A stretch of DNA of 64,000 bases from Aradus depressus (GCA_963662175.1 OY759217.1:16618562-16682561); one strand, 5' to 3'; shown: positions 1-11,221, counted from the first letter of the stretch. Program-made: numbers and translations. The notes: generated by a model not told the origin, from the letters alone.

Positions 1-257
1 GGAGGTAAAATAAACTTAAGCACGCCGTCCTTCGGATGGGACGTTAAGCGATGGTCCCGAGCCTGTACGATGTCAGGTACTCGTTAAAGACCCCTGCCCT
101 AGGTGAATAAAAATTTAGGGTAGGCAAAATTTAGGACTCCCACAGTAGAGTCGGGCTCATGTCCACCAGAGTGACGGAAGAGCGCTCTGGTAGTAGGCGA
201 TATGACCTCGTAGTTAAAGCCCGGGCATGAGTCATAAAACCTAACCTAACCTAACCT
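1..257 (+). repeat. SINE-A copy, 3' part (cut by window edge)
   Basis: Matches the body and 3' end of the full SINE-A copy at 33591-33936, from the GGAGGTAAAATAAAC segment to the CATGAGTCAT end. It finishes in a tail of CCTAA units. The tRNA-like head would lie left of the window. Confidence 0.85.
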
Positions 258-969
258 ATATATTTTAGTGGAATTAGACATTATGAATATATAATATTGT
301 TAGACGAATTTATCTTTAGGCGAATTTGTATTAAGGCGAATTTATCGTTAGATGAAGTTTCCGTGAATTTGTTTTAGACAAATTTACCCGATAATAACCA
401 AAGCAGTTGTTCGCCCCAAAAAACCAACCAAGCAACCTTTAAACAAATTTAATAAGTGCCTAGCAGGTACCTGCCTACTCCCAGTTTATCACCCAACGAC
501 ACGACGTCAGTAGAACTCTTCTGCAAGGACACAGTGGCGCCTCCATTGTCTTCCTTAACTACATATGTAGTGAGGAGGGGAAGGTAATTAAAAGATTAGG
601 CTACATTTATTTATTCATATTAGTTCCAGGAAAACTTTAATTAATTACCATATAAAATTATTCCCATGAGTACAAAGCGTATACATATGCAAAGTGTGAA
701 GGCCAATTAGGACCGTATATTGTGTTGTAAAGCAATGAAAAAATTATCAGCTTTGACCTGTAAACAATTATTTCGACCTAAATGACGAATGTAGCGTGTT
801 CATTATTACAGTCATAAGAATACGTAGTATGTATTTAAGGGAATTAGGAGTCAGGGTGAAGTAATGGTCTGAGTGAAGGCCGGCGAATCATGGAACAGGT
901 TGGCAATCTGCACAGTTTCTGGTGCTTTCCTGGTTTCAATGGTTCACGGAGGGATCCCTTCTTCCCTTT
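258..969. other. unassigned AT-rich DNA
   Basis: I see no gene. Positions about 302-390 hold four or five degenerate 16-bp units of the type TTAGGCGAATTTATC. The rest matches no repeat family defined here. Confidence 0.4.
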
Positions 970-1267
970 AGTCTGTTAATCTATTAACTTTTCGCTCCCC
1001 CAACAAAACCAGTCGAATGTTTACGTTAATATATATAAATTTGTGTCGATACATGTATTCTAGTGGCAGTTATCAGAGTTTTTGTGTTAAGCTTCCCCTC
1101 TATTCCCCCCTTTTCTTTTGGTCAATTTGGATGAAAATAAATAGGCGTTGACGTTAGAGTGTTCTAAATTCACATATAAAATTTCGTGTTGATACATTTA
1201 TTCTATCAGGAGTTATCGTTGAAAACTCCGCATCGTATTTTTGACCAATTACATAACTTCCCCTAAA
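970..1267 (+). repeat. repeat B copy, interrupted
   Basis: Carries the family's 'TTTTCGCTCCCCCAA' region and the GGCAGTTATCAGAG / TGTGTTAAGC / GATTACATAACTTCCCC landmarks. It is cut just before its 3' end by the Tigger-like element at 1268-1837. The last bases (CTTCTTGTAGCTGGGGAAGTA) continue at 1840-1860. Confidence 0.7.
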
Positions 1268-1837
1268 CAGTAGACTCTCCCTTATCCGGCGTTGCCGGGA
1301 CCGACGTGACGCCCAATAACAGAAATCATCAATTAATGAGAAAAAATATACCTATCAATTAAAGCGTAAAAAAAAAGTGTTTTTAGGTGAGCTAAGGAAT
1401 AAAACACGTACCTATGTATTTTGTTGATAACATTTATTAAATTGACAAATATGTACATACTGAACATTGATGTAATATATGTACATATATTTATCCAAGC
1501 ATTAAAAATATATTTTGAAATCTGCGTTTAATTAAGTGAAAGTAATAAAATATTGTATTAGCGTTCCCTTCATTATAAATACAATGTACATTGTATATAT
1601 GTACAATAGAAATACATAAAAGATTCGTGAGTTACGGAATTATTATGTGCTTGTAAATACACCTGGCTCATATAATTGATAATCTAATAATTGAATGTTA
1701 CTTTTAGTTTAACAAATTTGATATTATTTTGCGAGCGCTGTTATCAGAACGCCGGATAAGGGAACGCACCGGTTAACAGAACGCCGGATAAGGGAGCGCG
1801 CCGGTTAACAGAACGCCGAATAAGGGAGAGTCTACTG
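1268..1837. mobile_element. Tigger/pogo-like MITE in repeat B
   Basis: The termini are inverted repeats: CAGTAGACTCTCCCTTATCC at the left and the complement of CAGTAGACTCTCCCTTATTC at the right, about 26 bp in all. TA follows the right end and AA (probably mutated TA) precedes the left end. This agrees with the TA duplication of Tc1/mariner-pogo elements and with the CAGTAG start shared by the elements at 38154 and 53236. No transposase is present, so it is non-autonomous. The right end carries three copies of a subterminal motif, GAACGCCGGATAAGGG followed by a CACCGGTTAACA-type spacer. Removing the element rejoins the 3' end of the surrounding repeat B. Confidence 0.75.
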
Positions 1838-1856
1838 TACTTCTTGTAGCTGGGGA

Positions 1857-2200
1857 AGTAGAATGGCCTGTTTGTGTGTGTGCCTGTAAACACGACAACT
1901 CCCATTAGAAAGGATGTTATGTGTGTGTCCAGAAACCCATAAGGACGACACCTATTGATTTTCAGCCAAATTGGCCAAAGGAATAGGGAGATTGGTAGGG
2001 GGGCTTAACACAAAAACTCTAATAACTACCGATGTAATGAATGTACCTATCGATATGAAAATTAGAAGCCACAATGTAAGTCAAGTATTGATTTTTAATA
2101 ACATTCGATTAGTTGTAGAGAGAAAGAGCGAAACATTAATTGATTAATTCGTACTGGGGAAGTGCATAGCCGGGGATTCGCGGATGACTTTTTTTCCTTG
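1857..2200 (-). repeat. repeat B copy, inverted relative to neighbour
   Basis: On the minus strand it shows the repeat B order: ACGAATTAATCAATTAAT, CATTCATTACATCGG, a C-rich block, TTGGCTGAAAATCAATAGGTGTCGTCC, then ACACACACA. It abuts the plus-strand copy head-on, so the two 3' ends meet around 1850-1860. Confidence 0.7.
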
Positions 2201-2900
2201 GTGGACATTGAGTTGCAATTTGTGAGGGACGGGATTGATAGGGCGTAGAGAAAGGATCCTCCCCGGAGCTAACAGCCACACATGATTTATCAACGTGCCA
2301 CACTGTTATCAGAATTGGGGTGGGGAAGTGGCCTCTATTTCACGGACAATATCATCCCCCTTTCTAATGGTGAATTAGGGACGGTCGGGGTGTTCCTATT
2401 GTTCAATCACAACGCCAACTGTCCACACGGGGCTAACCCTCCCTGGATTTGTCAACTGATTACCGTAGTCTTGGAACAAACTTCTCTTCTCATTATCTGA
2501 GATGGGAGTGGGTGATAAGGTCCTCGTCTCAGTCATTTGCACTTGAGACAGGAACTTCTTCTGGTGGGAATAGCCCTGTCCGATGCAATTGATCTTCTAG
2601 GGGTGCAGTTACAAAAGGTTTAGGCAAACGCATAGGCTGCAAATCTCAAGCTTATGGCTGTGCATGGATCACTGGAACTAGATTCGTCAACCACACGGGA
2701 ATTTACATAAGCGCCTTCTTTTCTTCCTTCATTCGCGGGGGTTTGATCCAGTGATGAGTATCGAAAACAAAATATCAATATTATATTTCGAAAAGTGATA
2801 ATGATACAAGATATTATTAGCATGCAAGACATTGATATATTGGTATCATTTTATTAATTTATTAATGAATATAAATTAAAATCAATAAATAGTACCAAGT
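2201..2900. other. unassigned DNA
   Basis: A stretch of near-average GC with short open frames on both strands. None resembles a protein family I know, and no splice-flanked exon is evident. It may be decayed repeat. Confidence 0.3.
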
Positions 2901-2950
2901 ATACTTTATATAAACAGTTATTTACAGATAATAAAGTTATTTTTTCAGAG

Positions 2951-3259
2951 ATGGATGCGAATTCGATAAGCTGGATGCTGAAGGTACGAGGTGAACTTCT
3001 TTATTTAAATAAGTATTCTTACACTAAGGAAATCAAACTTTGCTCCATGTGTAATAACAAGCAAGATGAAGATGTGTTTCACTTTATTGCCGTATGCCCC
3101 ATCTTAAAAGAATTCCCTTTTATTTATTTTAGTAAAGCAGAGTTAAGCTATGTTCAGTTTATTGAATATGTAAATGGTCGAAATTACAAAAGTTTAATTA
3201 ACTATTGCAAAGCCGCCTGGAATTATAGATTTGAGCTATTTTCAGAATTTAATTATTAA
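2951..3259 (+). pseudogene. LINE ORF2 C-terminal fragment (Cys/His domain)
   Basis: The 102-residue open frame resembles the region downstream of the reverse transcriptase in many arthropod LINEs. It has a knuckle of form CSMCNNKQDEDVFHF..VCPILK, with Cys-x2-Cys and a later His-x5-Cys, followed by an 'INYCKAAWNYRFEL' segment near the end. The family domain binds nucleic acid and sits at the C terminus of the polyprotein. No reverse transcriptase sequence precedes it; the upstream DNA is AT-rich and unrelated. It is therefore a 5'-truncated dead copy. Homology is judged by eye from the motif order; the clade is not certain. Confidence 0.65.
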
Positions 3260-3535
3260 TAATATATAAACAGGAAGATGTTTTTTATTTTATTTTTTTG
3301 TTAGTTTTTTTTTAAAGGATCATTTAAGTTAATTTTGTAAATCACTGCTTTTGTATTTGAATTATTTTATTTTGATTTTGTCACTTTAATATACGTATGG
3401 GTATTATTGAGTAGAAATAGATGAGATAATCCCTCAGACGGTGAATTTGATCAAACCCCTCAGTATTGTCCGTCAATATTATTATTATTATTGTACATCT
3501 GTAAAAAGAAAAAGAAATAAAGACGTTTATTATGA
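3260..3535 (+). repeat. probable 3' UTR/tail of the LINE fragment
   Basis: T-rich DNA following the LINE frame. It ends in an ATTATTATTATT run, a TTGTACATCTGTA segment and AATAAAG, as LINE 3' ends in insects often do. The exact 3' end is not resolved. Confidence 0.4.
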
Positions 3536-4130
3536 CATAACATCGAATTTCTGACCGATTACATCCCCTCAATCCGGTCAATTAAAGTTGATTCATCATG
3601 AGAACTCGCCTTGAATCAACTCCGTATAAGACAATCGGGTGCGGCGTTAGGAGTGGAGGGAGTCATTGTACTTTGTTTACCGATACGACGGTGGTGTCGC
3701 AGCTTGGTGACATCTGTAGCGGCCATATGTGACAGGAAGGCAGAGGATGCTGTGATCCCTTCGACAACCGACAGAATACACAAATTAGCATATCTGCAGT
3801 GGGGTCCTTCATCTCTGATAGATATTTGATGGGACACCAACGTAGGGGAGCAGACGCCCATTGTTTCTATTGGATCAATGCCCACCCGTTATTTACATCA
3901 TATGATGCCCTGTCCTCCTCATTGTACCATATTTAAAATCATATCCAATCCAGGGGGTATTTTCAATTTTAAAGTTATAGAAATAAAATTTCGAAAAATG
4001 TTAATGTTAGTCTATACCAGAAGGTTCTCAAACGTTGATCACCGGTGCATCGCCACCACTGTAAATATGGAATAAAGAAGATTGGAAAAAATTAAATTAA
4101 ACTTATTTGAAAAACTACTGAATTTACAAT
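3536..4130. other. unassigned DNA
   Basis: Moderate-GC stretch with overlapping open frames on both strands at 3611-3885 and no recognisable family. 3541-3570 resembles a 3' fragment of repeat B (ACCGATTACATCCCCTC). Confidence 0.3.
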
Positions 4131-4169
4131 AATATACTTTTCACAGCTAGATTATTCTTCCATTTATTA

Positions 4170-4460
4170 CTTTCTTATAGCTAGTATAAGGAAGTATTGT
4201 AATCGAGCGAAAATCCGAGATCGATGTTTCAACGGATTTTCACTTTTCAAGGTCCCCTGAATACGTTTTGACCATTTTCGTGATGGTCTGACTGTGAATA
4301 TGTGGATGGAAAGTGAGCGTTTACCACAAAAACTATTGTAGATATGAACTTGAAATTTGGAATGATGGAGTCACTCGTGCGAACTTAGATCTGTTTAGAT
4401 TTTCGTCGAAATTTGTCGAAAATTGAGATCACCTTCCGGAACTTAAGTACATTTTACAAG
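4170..4460 (+). repeat. repeat C copy (partial)
   Basis: Shares with 17110, 19530 and the reversed copies at 10490 and 15535 the ordered landmarks GTATTGTAATCGAGCGAAAA, TTTCAACGGATTTTC, CCTGAATACGTTTTGACC, GAACTTGAAATTTGGAATGA and TTAAGTACATTTTACAAG. The family is unclassified, with no coding frame and no clear terminal repeats. Confidence 0.7.
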
Positions 4461-4582
4461 AAACCTGACTTTACGCATGTTTCCGCTCTCCCTCTAAACA
4501 TTCTCTATTGGTGGAAGCTTATCTTATTTGGCGTGCTCCTATCTATCGACATCGCTGTATTCATCCTCCGGTTTTCGAAAAG

Positions 4583-4883
4583 CATGCTTGCGGGTTCCAA
4601 TCCATGTCGAGCCCCTTAATTTATTTTATCTGGGAGGTAAAGTAAGTTAAGCATGTCGTCCTTCGGATGGGACGTTAAACGATGGTCCCGAGCCTGTACG
4701 ATGTCAGGTACTCGTTAAAGACCCCTATCCTAGGTGAATAAAAATTTAGAGAGTAGGCATAATTTTGGACTCCCATAGTAGAGTCGGGCTCATGTCCACC
4801 AGAGTGACGAAAGAGCGCTCTGGTAGTAGGCGATATGACCACGCAGTTAAAGCCTGGACATGAGTCATAATAACTAACTAACC
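4583..4883 (+). repeat. SINE-A copy
   Basis: A B-box remnant (GGTTCCAATCC) is followed by the whole SINE-A body. It ends at GACATGAGTCATAATAACTAACTAACC. This tail type (AACT units) differs from the CCTAA tail of the copies at 1, 31815 and 33591. Confidence 0.8.
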
Positions 4884-5019
4884 AAAATGGTTAGTTCTAT
4901 CAAATAAATTGGTTCTTATCAAAAATGTTCTTTATAAAATTTCCAATCAAAAATAAGATCAATACGACAAAAGTTCTTATAGCTCCTCAAACAATAAAAA
5001 ATAAATTTTATGTCGTTAC

Positions 5020-5290
5020 ATTCGTTACAACGGCAGTTGTTAGAGTTTTTGTGTTAAGCCTACCCCCCAATTCCTCCTCTTTACTATGGCGGATTTGACT
5101 GAAAATCAATAGGGTTTGTTCTTATGAGGTTCTGGATATACATATAAAATTTCGTGTCGATAAATTCATTCTAAGGGAACTTATCACTTATCATTTGACT
5201 TATCCGTGGTCAGAAAACATAAAATTAAGTTCAAAACTCAACATAAAATTTCTGATTACATAACTTCGTGTACACTTCGTACAGCTGAAA
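5020..5290 (+). repeat. repeat B copy (partial)
   Basis: Contains ACGGCAGTTGTTAGAG, TGTGTTAAGCC, GACTGAAAATCAATAG and ATAAAATTTCGTGTCGATA. It ends in a decayed GATTACATAACTTCG / CTTCGTACAGCTG. Confidence 0.7.
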
Positions 5291-5799
5291 AAAACATCAT
5301 TGAAAAAGAAATTGAGATTTTTAGTTGTTTTTGTGTTCACTTCCTCCCCTATTTAAATGCTAGTAAAACATAGAAGCGAGTCATGTATTATTTATTTTAT
5401 TTATTTATTTTCATTAAAATGTTGAGAAAACATAAAAGTTTCTTATAATATACAGTTGAAAATAAAATGAGAGAAAAACAAAAAATAATGTTGCAATGGA
5501 CGTTTTGTGTGGGCTTGCAAGTTGTGTTGCATCTTTACGACTCCGGACGTTACTGAAGAAGCTGCTATGATGCAGCTAATGTTTTTTAGGGTTCCACCTC
5601 CCACGTGGATTCTTCTCACTTTATTTTTCCAGTGTCACGGTATTTCTCCAAGTGTATTTATTTATTTTATTGCTCGTAAATGTGATTAAAAAGTTGAAGA
5701 GTCCATTACAAGTCATCTCCAGCACTAATTTATCAATCAATTGTTTTAGCTAAAAAAACAATAATTTACTTAAATAGAGGCTTCTGCATCTTCTTACTA
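5291..5799. other. unassigned AT-rich DNA
   Basis: No gene or named repeat is seen. A short open frame at 5507-5689 has no recognisable content. Confidence 0.3.
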
Positions 5800-5896
5800 A
5801 ATTCATTTTGATACATTCATTACATCGGCAGTTATTTGGTTTTTTGAGTTGATTTCCTCTTCTGATTTTCCCTTCCTTTTGCTGAAAATCAATAGA

Positions 5897-5904
5897 TGTC
5901 GTGC
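5897..5904 (+). repeat. target-site duplication, left (TGTCGTGC)
   Basis: Eight bases, TGTCGTGC, directly left of the hAT element. They are repeated exactly at 6581-6588. Confidence 0.85.
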
Positions 5905-6580
5905 TAGGGGCGTAGCCAGAGGGGGTAGGGGGGGAGGGGCACGTGCCAACCCTGGCCAGAGCATAAAACGAAGAAAAATTAAATAAACTAAAAACATTTT
6001 AGATTAAAAACTCCGTCCCAATGGTCTCTGCATGCTAAGTGTGCACAGAAAGTTGCTGGAAAACGAACGAGAACACTTCAAAGAGGAAGTTCTTTCACGA
6101 TTTTCGGAAGATAAACGAAAATTGTGCTTTACCTAAATGTACATGTACAAAACAAGTCATATTACATTTATTTAAATATACATGAATTCGATCATTTCAT
6201 TTCCTCGCTCAAAATCTTCATTTATGTTATACTTTATACTCTTAAAGGTGATTTTACATGCGCAGTAAAAATGCAAAGTGCAACAGCAGCAATACACGCT
6301 ATTGGATGTGAGTAATTTAATTCTAAAAGCACAGAAACCACAACGTGCATTTGCTGTTGCTGCGCTTTGCATTTTTGCTGCTCATGTAAAGTCAACTTAA
6401 GTATTACAGTCAGTGGTTACCTCAGGGGGAGCTTCTAGGGGTCCGAGTCTCCCAAATTGATAACAAAAAGTCTGCAGCGCTAACCACGGAAACTGCGGGC
6501 TGTGCCTCCGGGAGTCTATACCCCCCACCCTCGTAGCCTAACGTTGCCCCCTCCTGCTCAAAATCCTGGCTACGCCCCTG
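5905..6580. mobile_element. non-autonomous hAT element
   Basis: The ends are inverted: the left reads TAGGGGCGTAGCCAG and the right is the complement of CAGGGGCGTAGCCAGG. An exact 8-bp direct duplication (TGTCGTGC) flanks it. An 8-bp duplication and CAGGGGCG-type ends are hallmarks of the hAT superfamily. There is no transposase frame. The interior holds an inverted pair at about 6252-6292 and 6348-6395 (TTTACATGCGCAG...ATGCAAAGTGCAACAGCAGC against its complement), so the middle could fold. A second, end-damaged copy lies at 52125-52715. Confidence 0.85.
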
Positions 6581-6588
6581 TGTCGTGC
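6581..6588 (+). repeat. target-site duplication, right (TGTCGTGC)
   Basis: Exact second copy of the 8-bp duplication flanking the hAT element. Removing one copy plus the element restores repeat B. Confidence 0.85.
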
Positions 6589-7075
6589 TAAGAGGGCTTC
6601 CAATTTAAATATGAAGTTTCGTCTCAGCACATTCATTACAACGGAAGTTATTAATTTTTTTGTGTTAAGCCTCCCCCCTAATCCCCCCTTCCCTTCAGTC
6701 GATTTGGCTGAAAATCAATAGGTATTGTCCCTATGGGATTTTGAAATTAAATATGAAATTTCATATGGACACATTCATTACATCGGCAGTAATTAGAAAT
6801 TTTTTACGTTAAACCTCCTCTAAAGCCCAGCTTCCCTTTAGACGATTTGGCTGAAAATCAATACCTGTTGTCCTTAGGAGATTCTGGGGACACATATAAA
6901 AATTTGCGATGATACAATCATTCAATCGGGAGTTACCGTGTTCACAGACGGACAGACACACAAACAGACATTTTTTATTTACATTTTGGAATCGCGGGTT
7001 GGAAAACTTGAAATTCCTTTGAAAACTCAACATCGAATTTTTTCACCGATTAAATAACTCCCCCATATAGCTAAA

Positions 7076-8629
7076 AAAAGATAAAATATGCCATACTATC
7101 ATTGTGGAGGTCCCTATATTATGACATTATCATTACCTTATCAGAACTTTGTTTTAGCCAATTGAAGTAACTTATTGTTATACAGAGAAATTAATTGAAT
7201 ATTGAAGAAATTAATCGAATTTATTCGAATTAAGAGCGGTTCGAAGTCTCCAAAGTTCCTTGCAGCTTCGATCTGCAATTTTTTCTCCCTTGCTATTGAT
7301 TCAAAAGTAATTTGACTCAACTCAATTCATTCGAATAACAATTCTACCTCTTCCATTTTAATATATTCCATTGGTTATTAATTCAGGATGGGAGTTTCAT
7401 CCCGAGATCCAATCAGAGCAGAACCCCAAGGGAAGACCTTCGCAAGAGTTGATCAAATTACAAAATCAAAAAAAAAAATAATAAAAGAACTGTAGGTCTG
7501 TCTGTCCAAAAAATGAAAAGGGGTAACGAGGGTTTAAGCCTAAAGGGCGATGAAAGGCTCCTCTTTCCTGATTGGCTACTGATTGGAATAAAAGATGAGT
7601 TTCCATTGGTGGATCCGCCATGTATGCAGATTAAGGACATTAAGTAAACATGACTTGTAGCCTGGATTAGAAAAACCCAAGACCCCAGGACAGGACTACC
7701 AATTACTTTCAGAGAAGGGGTGACTTTTTTAAAAATTATTTTAAAGCAATTAAAATATTTTTAAAAAAGCACGAACTAAGATTCTTTTCATGAACCAATC
7801 TCTTTCCATGAACCAATGTACGCAGGTGAGGAGAGGCCTTCAAGCTGTTTGAAAAGAGAGAAACCTCCGGACCCCAAGTTTGAAGAAGATGAGGATCAGC
7901 AAGAAGGAACATTTCATATTCTGGGAAAGGGATAATAGGACTGGGTGCCTAGGTTCTTCCCAAGTCGAAATTATAAGCTACTATTGTTCTGAAATGTTTG
8001 TAGAGGTTACGAGCACCCGCTGGGAGATGAAGACTCGTGCAGGCAACTCTTGGTCAGCTGTATTAATCCAGATTGTAGAGTACAGTAGCTGCGGGATATC
8101 CTTCATCGTGACAGGAGGGCCAGTGGGGTTCCTGAAGCCACCCAGTGCTCCTCTGACACTGGTAAATGGGGCCATGACTACCAGCATCACTCATCCGACA
8201 TATCTGATCCAGCGGTAACAGCAACGTTAGTCGTTATTTAGGTAACTAGTGTCTCTCATTCAAATCTCAGCTCTACCATAGATTATGGAACACATTTTGA
8301 TAGGAGTCACAGAAGGATATTCAAAAGCAATCCTCATCACGAGTGATTGTTCGTCTAATTTGGCAACACTACATTGTATGTTCTTATTGGACTGGAACAG
8401 GTTAGGTGGAGCAGCATTCAACAGCAGAACACACTCCAGGATCTTAAGCTCCTCGCCCACTAGGTGTGTTGTCAGTACAGGGATGTTCCGGCCTTTCAGA
8501 CACAATGCTCTCTAGGACAGTGTCGTGTCTCCGTATAGAACAGTACAGTAGCCGGTCGGTTGCTTAGCTAGGCAAAAAGACTGAACTGTCATGGCAGCTA
8601 TTCTGCCGTACATATAAATGTGGTAAATG
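7076..8629. other. unassigned DNA with open patches
   Basis: 7100-7200 repeats at 21605-21700 (CTTATCAGAACTTTGTT..AGCCAATTGAAGTA), so it is dispersed. From about 7880 to 8520 GC rises towards 45% and open frames overlap on both strands (plus 7880-8218; minus 8260-8505 and 7981-8190). The minus frames have balanced codon use but match no family I recognise. They could be decayed element coding sequence. I do not call a gene. Confidence 0.3.
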
Positions 8630-8897
8630 CCGAGGGTTCGAAACCCGGCAGAAACCCTTAGGTTTTTTGTCTGGGAGGTGAGAACAACATGAGCATGCCG
8701 TCCTTCGGATGGGACTTCAAGGGATAGTCCCAAGCATGTTCGATTACAGATACTCGTTAAGGACCGTCTCTCCACGTGAATAAACCTAAGCAGGGAAAAT
8801 TTAGGATTCTCACTTTAGATTCGAGCTCATATCCACTAGAGCGATGAAAAATCCTGATATGAAGTAATGAAAGCCCGGGCATGATTTAGAATAACTA
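8630..8897 (+). repeat. SINE-A copy, diverged
   Basis: Begins with a preserved B box (GGGTTCGAAACCCGG), then GCCGTCCTTCGGATGGGAC. The 3' half is eroded, ending in GCCCGGGCATGATTTAGAATAACTAAC. Confidence 0.75.
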
Positions 8898-8959
8898 ACT
8901 ATAATTATTTATTTTCTATTGTTGATTAATTTTATTTTATTTTTGACTATTTTTTTTTT

Positions 8960-9140
8960 TTTTTCAAGACATCAACCATGAGAGTTATTGATGCCTGACT
9001 GTTCAAATCAGTATGAGATCCCGAGACCGGACAGGACCCCGGGGCACCCAGTAAGCGTCCCAACCAGGCCAGGGGACAAGCAACGACACAATCGGGCGTC
9101 TCTCTGCAGGCATTGGACTTAGGCCCTGGTGTAGCTTTTT
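8960..9140 (+). repeat. repeat D copy
   Basis: A GC-rich block (AGTATGAGATCCCGAGACCGG ... CCTGGTGTAGC) after a T run. It also occurs in reverse at 11430-11560 and 25305-25495. Shared landmarks are CTGACTGTTCAAATCAGTATGAG, GGGGCACCCAGT and CGGGCGTCTCTCT. It is a dispersed, possibly SINE-like unit; no Pol III boxes were identified. Confidence 0.6.
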
Positions 9141-9183
9141 TTACTAATATTGTTATTACTATTAATAACTGTTTATATATCTA

Positions 9184-9333
9184 ATAAAGATCCCTATCCT
9201 AGGTGAATAAACTAAATAGGCAAAATTTAGGGCTCCCACAGTAGAGTTGGGCTCATATCCATCAGTGTGAGAGCGCTCTGGTAGTAGCTGATATGACCTC
9301 GTAGTTAAGCCTGGCCATGAGTTACAATAAATA
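9184..9333 (+). repeat. SINE-A copy, 5'-truncated
   Basis: Starts at AAGATCCCTATCCTAGGTGAA and runs to GGCCATGAGTTACAATAAATAAC. The head and the CCTTCGGATGGGAC segment are missing. Confidence 0.75.
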
Positions 9334-10028
9334 ACTAATTATATCTAATTCATAAAGTATCTTGATGTATACTTTTTACCATGTTTTGGTGTAACGGAAA
9401 TAAATAAATACATATTGCTATAATGTAAGCATTCGTCTGCTCTATCGAAAGATACCGTTTATGCAATTCGCTCCAAGTTCTGAGAATATTACCAGGAGTG
9501 GTGCGAATTGAGTGGAGTGGCGGTAACAAATTGACAATGAGACTCTGTTAGATTAGACTAGGAGAGATGATACTAGGAGAAGACTGATTGGAGGAATGGA
9601 GGACGCCCCGCTGTGACTGAGTGATGTGCCGCCCGGGTGGCCTTCCTGACACACCAACTCATCATCACGCTACCATCATAGCTCATCTCTAACTGGACTC
9701 AACTCAATGTTTACTTTCCAGCTTCTCCACGAGCAGTGAGGGGCGCCTCCAAAGAAAAATAATGAGAAGTCATCTGAGAGTACCCGTCATCAGCAAACAT
9801 CGCCAGTGTTGAACACTTCTCTTTCTCAACACTATTCGTCTCTCAATCAAAGTTTCATCATAATAGTTTGAATCTAACTATTCAAAAAGTTGTCAAACTT
9901 CTTCCCATCGCATAACAGAACTTTCATGAACCAAGATCACTTTCAAATCCCTCTGTCAGACTCATTTCAGATTGGCATTGCTGGGTATATGTAAGTAATG
10001 AGTTCAGAAACGGACTTGAACTCTAGGG
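9334..10028. other. unassigned DNA
   Basis: 9385-9410 (TGTAACGGAAATAAATAAATA) resembles a LINE 3' tail. The rest (9430-10028) is fairly balanced in GC and shows no recognisable gene or repeat. Confidence 0.3.
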
Positions 10029-10345
10029 TTCTGCCAAGGCTTCCAATCACCAGCGCATCCAATCTTTTCAATCCAAAATCCTTCGTAAAATAGCCAATGC
10101 TCCTTATTACGTCTCCAACAAAACTCTTCACACTGACCTTAACGTACCTTTCGTCACTGAAGTCGCTAAATCCAATATAAAAAAATATTTTCTTTTGTTA
10201 GTTCCCACAATAATCCTCTAGTCCGACCCCTCCATTCTGCCATACATCCCCAACGACAGCTTAAGCGTCAATGGCTTAGAGACCTCCTGAGCAGCGTAAG
10301 TGACAGTGATTAGTTATAAATGAGATAAAATCAATGACTAGGGAA
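10029..10345 (+). pseudogene. Jockey-type LINE reverse transcriptase C terminus
   Basis: Read in one frame from about 10027, the DNA gives L-stop-GSAKASNHQRIQSFQSK, then ILRKIANAPYYVSNKTLHTD and LNVPFVTEVAKS. This matches the very conserved 'FQSK.LR.I.NAPWYVSN.TLH.DL..P.V..V' tail of Jockey-clade ORF2. The first codons correspond to the usual LWG(S)A motif with the Trp codon turned into TAG. Further frameshifts follow after position 10180. It is a 5'-truncated dead copy. A sister copy is at 31455-31770 and shares the 3' UTR (TCAATGACTAGGG..TCACCACTGGGT). Confidence 0.8.
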
Positions 10346-10489
10346 TGTCACCACTGGGTAATTTCCCCCCTCATGACATTTGACACTGCCATTATCCTTT
10401 TAATAGATATTTGTAAATAAATAAAAAATATACAAATAAATAAAAAGAGAAACTTCTTTCTAAGAGTGACTTTCTTATACCCAGTAACG

Positions 10490-10870
10490 ATATTGATAAC
10501 CGTTTTCACATAAATCAAGGAAACGAAAAAAAAAGCTTCAAAACGACATTGTAGGACGGTTTTTAGCATTTATCTCGCAAAATAAGCGACCTTCGAAAAA
10601 CGGGTCGTTGTAAAATATATTTTGGTCCCGAAATAGAGTGACTTAATTTTCGTCCGATTTCGGCCAAAATCGATTCAGATCTAAATTAGCACATCCTTAC
10701 TTTAAAATTCAAGTTCACTGCTAGAATCGTTTCAGAGTTAATACGCTCAGTTCCAATCACACACACACACATATAGATAAACTGACGGACATAATCGCCT
10801 AAATGGTCATGAACATTGAATAGTGAGATTCCGTTCAAAACTCGATCTCGGATTTTTATATTATTTTTTA
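10490..10870 (-). repeat. repeat C copy
   Basis: Reverse-strand copy. Landmarks are AAATCAAGGAAAC, TCGCAAAATAAGCGACC, TTTTCGTCCGATTTCGGCC, AAAATTCAAGTTCA and AAAACTCGATCTCGGATTTTTA. A short (CA)n run at 10760-10772 lies inside. Confidence 0.65.
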
Positions 10871-10892
10871 TACTTTTTAATTATATACCTAG

Positions 10893-11147
10893 GTGACGGT
10901 AGCTCAGAAGGCTTGCCTACTGATCTCAAGATGGCGGGTTTGAAACACGTCTGAAGCTTCGAATAGGACGTTAAGCGATGGTCCCGAGCCTTTGCGATGT
11001 CAGGTACACGTTAAAGATCGCTATCTCAGGTAACTAAACCTGTATAGGCAAATCTTAGGACTCAGGTTTAGGTACAAAAGAGCTACGAAAGATCGCTCTG
11101 GTAGTAGGTGATATGACCTCGTAGTTAAACTACACAACACAAATAAC
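10893..11147 (+). repeat. SINE-A copy, internally deleted
   Basis: The A-box region GGTAGCTCAGAAGG and a B-box relic (GGGTTTGAAACACG) are followed directly by AGGACGTTAAGCGATGGTCCC. The segment between the B box and CCTTCGG is lost. Confidence 0.75.
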
Positions 11148-11221
11148 AGTTATTTACCTGCATTTTAAACCTATCACAGGTTTTATTCAATAACTTTCGA
11201 ATAATATCTCTATTTTTGCTT

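Larger units (their letters stand above)
5800..7075 (+). repeat. repeat B copy split by a hAT element
   Basis: Repeat B sequence runs from about 5800 to 5904 (CATTCATTACATCGGCAGTTA through AATAGATGTCGTGC). It resumes at 6589 with TAAGAGGGCTTCCAATTTAAATA. The copy then runs through two more internal units to the GATTAAATAACTCCCCCATATAGCTAAA end. The 676-bp hAT element in the middle is a later arrival. Confidence 0.8.

Noticed and set aside
241..257. Telomeric repeat array (CCTAA)n
   Set aside because: Only three or four units, always at the 3' end of SINE-A copies; an element tail, not a telomere.
7880..8520. Possible gene on the minus strand (two open frames in succession)
   Set aside because: Composition is mildly coding-like, but frames overlap on both strands, no domain is recognisable and splice sites are not convincing. 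Left as unassigned.
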